Assembly (NCBI GenBank): GCA_023053575.1
Contig: JAKZAP010000021.1
Location: forward strand, 20,026,212 to 20,090,211
DNA: 64,000 nucleotides
Source: Branchinecta lynchi
Lineage: Eukaryota; Arthropoda; Branchiopoda; Anostraca; Branchinectidae
Direction: 5' to 3'
Of the stretch, positions 55,881 to 64,000 are shown in pieces. Position numbers and translations under genes: made by a program. The notes beneath the pieces were generated by a model. That model did no database searches. It saw only the letters and a list, made by a program, of their open reading frames with translations, and was not told the origin of the DNA. Within the stretch, counting starts at the first letter, position 1. Each line of letters begins with the position of its first letter.

Positions 55881-56880
55881 TTTAGAAACTAAATATTAAC
55901 TATTAAATAAAATTTAAACACTTAAAATAAAAAATAAAGATCCTCAACACCTTCACACACCAAGTCATCAACCCCAGCTATTTACTGGCACAAACATAAG
56001 GACAAAAAACCAACACAATAAAAGATAAAATTTATTTTCATTATATATACAAATTTCCATCTTCCGTTCCGGCTACTCAGAAACACATTCAAACTCTTCA
56101 AACTTAACTACTTTACTGGAAATAGTGAAAAAGATAAAAAAACCAAAACGACCACGACTGCAAGGGGCTGCTCCCATCTTTAACACATTCAACTAAAACA
56201 ATATCACTAATAAATACAAATCATTTAAGTAACATATTTTAAAATACACTGAACTTTTTTGTCAGTATACGTGTAACATACGGTTTGACTTATCTGCAAC
56301 ATTTTTTCTTAATGATTGTTTGTTTGCATCTTTTAAGTTTCGCTGCCACGTGAGTTCATTTTTGTCATACTTTCTTAACAATCTATCAGTTTGTTTCACT
56401 CGTTCTATTTAAAAGTACACTAACATGGGACTATTCACAAAAAATACTCGAAAAAATATGGACACTGACTTCTTATACTTCCCTACTGTATCTGTGTTTA
56501 CCAGTTTAAATATTATGTATGTGGAGCTTGGCAGAGTACTTTTGTTGTGCTTTCTGTGCTTTTAAATACCTTTCGCCATCTCTGCATTTCTTTATCTATC
56601 TATTGGTATATGAATTTATCTTAATCTTCATGGCTAGTCGTCCGGTCCGGGTTGGCAAAAACAAAACCCGCTTCGCAAACACGTGCTCCACTCATCTCTA
56701 GGGGCTGGCTGCCGGGGCTCCATAGATCCTGCTCCAGATGTTCCGGAATTAGAAGCCTCTTCCAACAGGATATGAAGTTAGTCGCTTTGTGGACGCAGAA
56801 GAGAGCAGTGGGCGAAGACCAATTAATACCATTCTGTACTTTGTGTTGTATGTTGACTTTCGAACGCTTGTGAAGCGTTT
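55881..56880. other. Unassigned, AT-rich
   Basis: No gene supported. The two opposing frames at 56621-56887 overlap one another and lack motifs. Confidence 0.3.
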
Positions 56881-56894
56881 GGATCACGCCGCCA

Positions 56895-57300
56895 AAAAAT
56901 TAAAGCTCCTGCCGTCTCTTCTATTGTGAAAAATTATTTCTTGTCGGACTTGTATTTGCTCTATGGATTTAAACTGCGACCGCATATACCTGGATTGAAT
57001 TTGAGCGAGATTCAGAACGTTTGTGGATCGCCTTAAAGTGTCGAATATCAGACTGAAGTTCCCGGCGTCTCCTGGATTGTGATTCGTGCTAGTTTGTCGG
57101 ACTTGAAGTTGCGAGCTGAAACTCAGGAATGACTTAACGTGGACAGTGGATTTGAGTGAGACAGAGTTGAAGATTAAGTTTAACATCACCCGCCAGACTT
57201 ATTACTTTAATCGGCACACCGACATTGCCAACAAATCTAAGTTCTCGCGCTCTTTCTTGTATGTCGGGACGTTCTGACAAGATTTGTCTGTGCCTTGGAA
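56895..57300 (+). repeat. Imperfect ~155-bp direct repeats upstream of the TRAF4-like promoter
   Basis: TTAAAGCTCCTGCCGTCTCT (about 56900) and TGAAGTTCCCGGCGTCTCCT (about 57053), each followed some 45 bp on by TTGTCGGACTTG, are diverged copies. A third, weaker one starts near 57238. Confidence 0.45.
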
Positions 57301-57688
57301 AGTTTCAGTGATTAGGCTGAGACATTAATATTCCAACCTCGAGTGGACATTGTTGATGGGATAGTTATCTCATTGATAGCATTCTTGGAGAACTTTATGA
57401 AGATTAATCACTGCATTCTTCGTCTCAGTTTCATTTGTGCTCTGTCTGCTGTATCGTTTTTTAACACCATTGTTTAAAGATGTTAACCGTTTGATAATGA
57501 CATTGTCGAATGCTTTGTGAAACCGAACAAAAAATCAGAGGCAATTGGGCGAGGCGTTGACGCTGTTGGAGGTTCGTCTTGTGATACACTTCCCCGCCAC
57601 TGTGTGGTCCGTAATTGACGATCGCGAAGCGGTAAAAACCACTGTTTGAGAATTGCAAGAATCTGCCAATTTGCGAAAATACGGTGAT

Positions 57689-57722
57689 TCAGTCAGTCAG
57701 ACCTCAGTGGGTGCAACGGACA
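57689..57722 (+). promoter_or_regulatory. Core promoter: Inr plus DPE
   Basis: TCAGTC at 57689-57694 matches the arthropod initiator TCAKTY in full, with A+1 at 57691. GGACA at 57718-57722 fits the downstream promoter element RGWYV at exactly +28 to +32. No TATA box is needed with this combination. The ATG of exon 1 follows 160 nt downstream. Confidence 0.55.
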
Positions 57723-57850
57723 GTGTCGTCAGATTTTTGCGAGTTCTGCGAAGTGAGTTACTCGTGCGTGCAGCTCACATAACGCGGACTTTCACCCGTC
57801 AAAAAAGCAGCGAAATTTGATATTCGGAAGTTGGTTTTGTGGCGGTGAGA

Positions 57851-58105
57851 ATGGGTCGCAATTCATCAACGTGGTCTCGTACAATCAGCTTCCCGAACAG
57901 CCTATCTAATAGCAACACGGAAGTCACCGGAGTGCCGATGTTCTATCGGCAAAAAAGTGCCGTTCAGGAATCACCGAGAACGCGTTGCCGTTGCAACGCT
58001 TGTGACCTTGTGGAATACGGAAGTGTCACATGTTGGAAGAGGAATAACCGGCAGTCGTTGAGTCAGCGTTGCCAGAACGTCAGCCCTAACGTTAGCAGTG
58101 TTTCG
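57851..58105 (+). CDS. TRAF4-like gene, candidate coding exon 1
   Basis: ATG at 57851 has A at -3 and G at +4, a strong start context. The exon gives 85 codons (MGRNSSTWSRTISFPNSLSN..., serine/asparagine-rich, then a cysteine-containing stretch CRCNACDLVEYGSVTC) and ends at TTTCG|GTGAGG, a good donor in phase 0. Exon 2 at 61030 starts in phase 0, so the two are compatible. No RING finger is visible here, so either the protein lacks one, as I recall for the Drosophila TRAF4 homologue, or another exon lies in the 2.9 kb between. The link to exon 2 rests on phase, strand and promoter position, not on transcript evidence. Confidence 0.5.
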
Positions 58106-60406
58106 GTGAGGCATTCGTTTACTTGCTGCTTTCAAGTTCTTACGTACTTATCCGCAAATAATAATAATTTATTGTCAACCCACGATGCCGCAAGGGAAAA
58201 TAACAATAATAAATAAAAGCAAAAGAGAAAAAATTATCAAAACTACCACACATTGACCAAAAACTTATTGAGGCAAAATTTTGTGCAAATAAAAAATAGT
58301 ATTAGCCGAACAAAACCACCTGAAATGATAGTGGCTTGCATAAAGAAACATTTATTATTAATTGCTGCTTCCAACCGTTTATAGGGTAGTAATAATGAAT
58401 TTACTGATTATTCAGACAAAGTGCTATGCAGCATGGATTACGTATACGGTACCACAGAACAAAAACTGACCGTTACACCTTAATCGATCTACACTAAAAT
58501 CTCTGAACGAAGATTCAGATTTTTCTCACAAATTTACAACCTTCCACGATTCCCACTAACTTCATTCGCAACTTGTTCACGGTTGGAGCTGGGACCATGA
58601 AACTTCATGTACTTATAGATCCTAGGAACTAGAAATCTAATGAACCTTTTCACAGCTAATAATAATTTATTCCTAACCCACAATTCTAAGAAGGAAATAA
58701 AGAGGAAACGACGACTGACAAGAGGACTTGCATAAATAAAGCACATAAACATGCCAAAATGCACTGAGGAACAATTTAATTAAAATGAAAAGTATAACAA
58801 AAGTAGTAACAAAAGGATCTGTCATCACAGTGGCCGGCAGTAAGTGGCGCTTTCGTTTCTAATTCAGCGAACCTTAACTGAATACATTCACACAGTTCTC
58901 GAAACTAGAACCAAATTAACCAAAATAACGATTGGACTGGAAACAAAACAAAACAAACAGCGTAGCGAAGTTTTTTTTTTTTTTTTGCAAACTTGGACAA
59001 GTGCATCCCGTCAACAAGACATAGATCAATGATGCTGATCCCTATAGCTTTCCACTAAGTTTAGTGGTAAGCTGCTCAATAATGTTTGCGACACCGAACG
59101 TCCTGACGGTAGTTACTTTTTTGCAAATACCAATGCAACTAGAAAACATCATGTTTTTTTTCTAGTGTAAGTAATTGTGTGGAGTGTTTTAGTACATGGT
59201 TTCATTCTCTTGTCACTTACTTCAATATTTTCTTTTTCTTCTTTTTTGTTGTTTAATAGCACATCCTCGCAAGCAGTGCTTTTGCTATTTTATTTATAGA
59301 TCCTCGATTGTCTTGTTAATAAAAACTATTCTTATACTACTACTACTACTACTACCTGAATTTTGTCGTTTTTAATTACCGTGTGGTATCTGATAAAATG
59401 GTTGCTTTGCAAAAACGACAGTTGACAGATATTGCGTTTTAGAAGGCACCGCAAAATAAATACGTACCGTACATCCAGTGACATCACTAGTACAAACTTC
59501 TTTCCCACCATTTAAAACCTAGGTTTTTGTGTTTGCGATGATGAAAGTGACATGACTTTTTCAGATACACCGGTAACTGTCCAGATACTCAGTAACTGCA
59601 AAACGACTTTTGAAGGTGATACCAGATACCACTGTAACTGCAAAAAGGCCACTAGTATTTCTGTTTCTGTGCCAAACGGAGATACAAAAAGGAACTTACA
59701 GTAATGAAAATAAATTTCCCAGAGAGCACTACAGATTAGACAAAGGGGAAATATTCAAATGCTCTTTAGTGCCGACTTCCAGCGATCTAAAGCATATTTC
59801 ATCTTGACAGAACCTTTATTTCTCTGAAAACTCTTTCAGTCCAAGATGACTGTGAATCTCAAGTAAAAAATTACGCTAAACGAATAAATCAGCTAAGATT
59901 TGTTCGGGATCGTCTAAAAAGAGGCACGGCACGGCATGGCACAGGAGGCACGAGTCATAAAGAGATTACCCATTAGTAAAAGTAGACAAGTAAGTGAGCG
60001 TTTGTAACTCCTGAGCCTAAAAGAAAGCACTTTAGAACCTTGTTCCTTCCCCTCACTCTGAAGCCTGAAAGGGCCATTTTAGTTTTCGTACCTCTTTTTT
60101 TTTTCTTTTTTTCTTTTTTCCTCTTTGTTGGAGAAATACCTCATGCCTCCTACACTATGTCGCGCCGTGCCGTGCCAGCTTTCGTAACGTGTGGATCAGG
60201 ATGCTATCTTTTAAGGCGGACCCGAGGTATTTCTCCAACTCGATGCCCCCCCCCCCACACCCCAACAGTCGCTGGGTTAAACTGGAGTCGGAACTAATTT
60301 CTTAGTTTTGTATTACTCTGCTGAACCTAAGAAGCGGGTTATAAATAAATAAACAAAAATATCAGGTAAAGAAGTTAACTATGTAGAGACACCAATTTTG
60401 AGGCTA

Positions 60407-60799
60407 TAGGCGAATTCTCGCCGTTCCCCGAAGACTCCTCGGGGAATCGAAGGGAACGGCGAGAAGAGAGGGAGTCACTCAACGCGGACTCCGCGTACAG
60501 AAACAACGAGATCACGGGGAATGCTCCCAAAATGGATTATGTTCGAAAAATAAACATGCAGTTGAAGAAATTAATCTGGATCCACTTTATTTTTGGTTTT
60601 GCTTATTCTATTGTTGTTGTTTTTTTTATTAATTTTACATTGCACTACACCAGCAAAAATTGATTCCCCTCCGTATCTGAAAGGGAGTCCTTCTTGATGA
60701 TGGTGACGGTAATCGGAGCATTCCCCGTCCGTTGGGACTCGCAAGATTACGGGGAGTGAGTCCCCAGGAGTCCTCGGGGAACGGCGAGAATACACCTTA
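60407..60799 (+). mobile_element. TA-MITE, copy 3
   Basis: Begins TAGGCGAATTCTCGCCGTTC and ends with the complement of AGGTGTATTCTCGCCGTTCC, between TA dinucleotides. The interior matches 45149-45564. Confidence 0.85.
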
Positions 60800-60825
60800 T
60801 TTTGACTGACTTTAAACCACCGATA

Positions 60826-60995
60826 CTGTACAAAAATAAAAATCTTGCATATTTGCTACTGGGATTAATCTTGTCTCTGCTGAGATAAGATTATCTCTAA
60901 TTCGGATTAACCTTATCCCAGTAGAGATAAGATTAATCCCAGTAGCAAATACTGCTGTTAACTTTAATCCTTGCTCGGAGAAACTTTTTACAGTG
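60826..60995. mobile_element. Palindromic mariner-like MITE, copy 2
   Basis: The right end AAACTTTTTACAGTG and the self-complementary body (TTTGCTACTGGGATTAATCT / its complement) match copies 1 and 3. The left end is eroded (CTGTACAAAAATAAA). It stops 34 bp before exon 2. Confidence 0.8.
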
Positions 60996-61029
60996 GAGTG
61001 GTGAAACTAATTTCTTGTCTTATTTTCAG

Positions 61030-61137
61030 AGTTGCAATGACAGTCTATCATCGGAGCGAGGGGTCATCACCTCGTACGTCTACTGTATTCACCATAAAGA
61101 AGGCTGTGACTGGGCGGATGAACTTCGCTGTCTAAAG
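61030..61137 (+). CDS. TRAF4-like: TRAF4-like gene, zinc-finger exon
   Basis: A 108-bp exon between TTATTTTCAG and AAG|GTAAAT, phase 0 at both ends, giving 36 codons. It contains VYCIHHKEGCDWADELRCLK, the start of the first TRAF-type zinc finger: C-x-H-x3-G-C-x-W-x2-E-L-x2-L, with the next H expected in the following exon. Among TRAF proteins the CIH..EGC.W signature is closest to TRAF4. TRAF4 is a cytosolic adaptor acting in developmental signalling (JNK pathway) and cell polarity through its zinc fingers and C-terminal MATH domain. The remaining fingers and the MATH domain are not in the window and must lie to the right. Confidence 0.75.
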
Positions 61138-61861
61138 GTAAATACATTTTTTTTGCAAGCGCCTGTTCCTAGCAAAAATAGTCCCTCCGTGGCCTTCGGA
61201 TTTATTTTTATTACTGATCTGATCCGTCACTGCAAATAGCCGTTCTCGGTGTGGAATTAATTATTTGTATGTACAGCTGTAGCTAATCCCCTCCCAACCA
61301 CTTAATTTCTTTAATTAAAGCACAAGTTGTACAGTAGAGGTATGCTTATGTGAACGTCTGCTGACAGTGAACGATCGCCGAAGAAAAAACTAAAACCCAA
61401 ACCAGGCATTTTTTCCTAAAAACACCAGTAATAATCAATCACGCTTTTGTCACTTTTTGAATAGTTTGCTAATTCATCCATGAAAGTGACTCAGCTGACA
61501 CCTGGTTTGCTTTTTATAATTTGAAAAGTTTGCCGCGAGGAACGCACCTTCAATGGAGAAGATGGCGGTCCGAACCGTCATATGCCTTCAAAAGAGGAAG
61601 GACATTTTTAATAAATTCAAATCAAAGAAAGTTAATTGAATTTCTGCTTCAAGTTTGTGCCAGGATAACCCTGAAATAGTTGGCTGTTTGCTGATATCAA
61701 GTTTGTTATTGTTCTTTTCCATTTTACTTTTTTATATGCAAGTAAGAAAGCCAAGGTCGTGGAACAGTTAAAAAAGTGTTCACATAAGCATACCTCTACT
61801 GTAGTAGACACGGTTGCTGTTCCAAAATTCTAACATACACGACTCCTTTGAAACTCTGCCG

Positions 61862-62004
61862 CACTGTACACAAAACATCTTGGATTAATCTTGTCTCTAT
61901 TCAGATAAGATTATCTCTAATTTATCTCTACTGGGATAAGAGTATTCCCAGTAGCAAATACTGCAGTTAACTTTAATCCTTACTCGGAGAAACTTTTTAC
62001 AGTG
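61862..62004. mobile_element. Palindromic mariner-like MITE, copy 3
   Basis: CACTGTACACAAAACATCTT ... AAACTTTTTACAGTG. Shorter than copy 2 by a central deletion. It lies in the presumed second intron. Confidence 0.8.
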
Positions 62005-62072
62005 CCAGTTTAAAAGATTGCAAGCCCCTTTCCGACACTTTTAAGCCTCACTCGGCCCCCTTGGCTACAGTG

Positions 62073-62232
62073 AATAAGAGCTATAAGCTAATATGGCACT
62101 TGCAAGCATACATAGTAGGTAAGTTACATTTGACGGTGCAAAACGGATGTGAGATTTATTAGAGCCATATTTTGGCCCTTCTTGGCAAGGGTCCTCTTCA
62201 ATATAGCTCTAATAAAATGTAGCTGACTTATC
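62073..62232. repeat. Family C 5' scrap and a family G foldback
   Basis: AAGAGCTATAAGCTAATATG (62074-62093) is a worn family C start. 62135-62232 is a short foldback with TTTGGCCCTTCTTGGCAAGGG in the loop and inverse copies of ATTTTATTAGAGC around it. Confidence 0.55.
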
Positions 62233-64000
62233 CTGTCCGTAGCCATATACATAGGGAAAAACACTAATTATCACTACATATTCCACATAACCACACATGT
62301 AACAAAATCGACTAACCACCAGTTTATCACTCCATTATTTCCACAAAGGCAGTAAAATTTGAAAAATTGCAGTCGAAAGAATTGGAACCAGGACGCCATC
62401 TGACCTCAAAAGACGGCTTTTTAGCGACAAAACTGCTTTACGTTTTAGTTCGTAAAACGAATGCATACGATTATTTGCGAACATCCCCGAAGCGCTACAC
62501 CGGTGCGGGAGTCGGTGAAGTTTTCTATAACGGTTATCGTAAATGAGGTGGGTGACGGGGGGGGGGGGGCAAAAACAGTCTTCAAAAATGACCAGCCAGT
62601 CGGTAAATACCCATGGCTATGCCTTTCTAGTCTTTTCCGCAAGAAACGACACAAGACAGGGAACGCGTTGCTTTTATGTCCGACCCATTAGACAGAACAA
62701 GGTAAACAATCGATTTAGCGAAGGACAAATATGAAGCAAGAAGTTACAAACCCCTAAGAATTTTCACATGTTGGTTCAGCGTCTTCCTTCCTTGCCAAAA
62801 GTAACAGACAGCGTTGTGATCGCTCATTTGAATGAGGCTGGGATTCCCAAGATGTTTATCTTCCGCTGAGAAAACATTATTACGTCACATTCCCGAATTA
62901 ATGATGTAATCGGCACATAAAGGGCAAGAGCTGAATACCCTAAAATGTCGATTTTAATTCTCTGACGCTGGAAAACAAACTAAATCGCAGAGTGCCATTC
63001 TGGGGGAGGTATGGCCCCCTAGATGGCAAACTGTTCCCCTTGGTGCTTTGGCCACTCAATAGGTTTCAGAAGTGCAAACAATGACTTCACTTTAAGTTAT
63101 ATTGGTTAACTACTTCAAGTTTATCCCAGAATAGGAATAGACCCCCCCCCCCCCCCTCTTTCCAAGAGCCATTGTGGACTGGACACAACAATGGTTCCTC
63201 GTCAGTATTTTGATGGGGACTTATCCTCCCTATTTTTAAAAAAGGCGCTGGTTCTTGACAATTCAGGTTAAACTATTTACCCCCCCCCCCCCCTCCAGAA
63301 CAATTTCTTACTGGACAAACTGGTCCGTCGTCGGTACTAGTATGGGAACTCCACTTTCTTATTTCAATGAAGAATGACGTCCGAGCTGCGCTACCGTCTA
63401 CCCTGAGCGGAAACACTGTTTCAGCTTCTGTCTTTTCATGACAACTTAACCTCGTTACAATAGCGAAGAACGAAGTTCAAGCCGCGCTACAGTCTTGGCT
63501 TCATTTGACCACCGGCGGATTGAATCTTCCGTACAACAAATTCTGCCAGGTTTGACACACAGTCAGGATATTCCGGCCGGATTTTCTGCACTTTCCGGTA
63601 AAGTTGAAACAGTTTCAAGTTCTCATCATTAAATAAATTGATCAAGGTGCGGGGAAGTCTGACAGGAATTCCTCTCCACGACCTCCCGACTCTGAACGTC
63701 TGTCCGAAGCATAAGACCCAAGTGGGAACATCAAACAGGACAATACAACAAGGAAGACACTAATCTAAACTGAAGAAGGCCTCGGAAAAGACGGACCCGG
63801 GCAGGCGTCGAAGTAGGCTAGTATTATATGTAATTGTAAAGGTTATAATTTGGCATTTGTATTTTTTCATTTCTAAGCCTGCTTATCCATTTTGCAAAGT
63901 CAAGGTAAGTTAAATAAAATATAAATAAAAGTACAGTTTGTTTTTTGCTAAATTACCAAAAAGGTGGCCCTAGCTCTTTTAACGAACTAGGGTCTCTGAA
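62233..64000. other. Presumed intron 2; C-run repeats, no exon seen
   Basis: Two C runs (63141-63157 and 63281-63294) head similar segments ending in TTTTTAAA and ACTTTCTT. 63364-63410 and 63460-63500 are diverged direct repeats (GAA..ACG..GAGCTGCGCTAC.GTCT). A 44-codon frame at 63649-63762 (SLTGIPLHDLPTLNVCPKHK) is protein-like but unplaced. Confidence 0.35.

Larger units (their letters stand above)
58106..61029 (+). other. Presumed intron 1 of the TRAF4-like gene
   Basis: It starts GTGAGG and ends TCTTATTTTCAG. It is loaded with repeats: LINE-like 3' ends with AATAATAATTTATT and ACCCAC at 58155-58220 and 58645-58740, a third at 60300-60360 (GCGGGTTATAAATAAATAAA), a TAC microsatellite near 59336-59355, a TA-MITE and a mariner-like MITE. 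No further exon is obvious, but a short one could be missed. Confidence 0.5.

Overview
This is eukaryotic, repeat-rich, gene-poor DNA, and almost certainly from an invertebrate animal. There is no operon structure, no tRNA or rRNA gene that I can see, and almost no long open frame. What fills it are non-autonomous DNA transposons, LINE fragments, foldback elements and minisatellites. The only gene I can name is the 5' end of a TRAF4-like gene on the plus strand. Its first exon sits under an arthropod-style core promoter (Inr TCAGTC plus a DPE GGACA at +28), so an arthropod, perhaps a crustacean, is my tentative guess. No species can be read from the sequence.

Layout. 1-2166 is an inverted partial copy of a 3.8 kb element (here R1) whose full copy lies at 10629-14444. 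3056-9700 is a mosaic: a 430-bp-unit repeat (family C), a TTAA element with AGGACC ends (family D), a hAT-like end, a ~1.1 kb element made of 137-bp units (family B), a TA-flanked MITE, and piggyBac-like TTAA MITEs (family P), one of them nested. 14.5-24.4 kb repeats these families around a candidate minus-strand terminal exon (22063-22314) and a retroposon with a perfect 17-bp target duplication (22920-23514). 24.6-24.9 kb holds a LINE reverse-transcriptase C-terminus. 25638-34820 is a 9.2 kb palindrome flanked by a 7-bp duplication, so it looks like one giant foldback transposon. Its ends are 21-bp-period arrays, its arms carry a decayed unknown gene, and later insertions in one arm can be dated against the other. 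36-39 kb carries foldback retro-hairpins and 231-bp tandem units. 41587-42879 is a family D element split by a foldback-type Mutator-like element that keeps a recognisable transposase C-terminus. 45 kb has a LINE split by a TA-MITE. 48-52 kb has large family B and C copies. 54.3 kb has a possible first exon on the minus strand. The TRAF4-like gene runs from 57691 off the right edge, with exon 2 at 61030-61137 and transposons packed into its first intron.

How things fit together. The strongest results come from comparing filled and empty sites: TTAA elements, the TA-MITE that splits a LINE zinc knuckle, the Mutator-like element with a 9-bp duplication, and two retroposons with 17-bp duplications. 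Nearly all short open frames in the window fall inside these repeats and are not genes.
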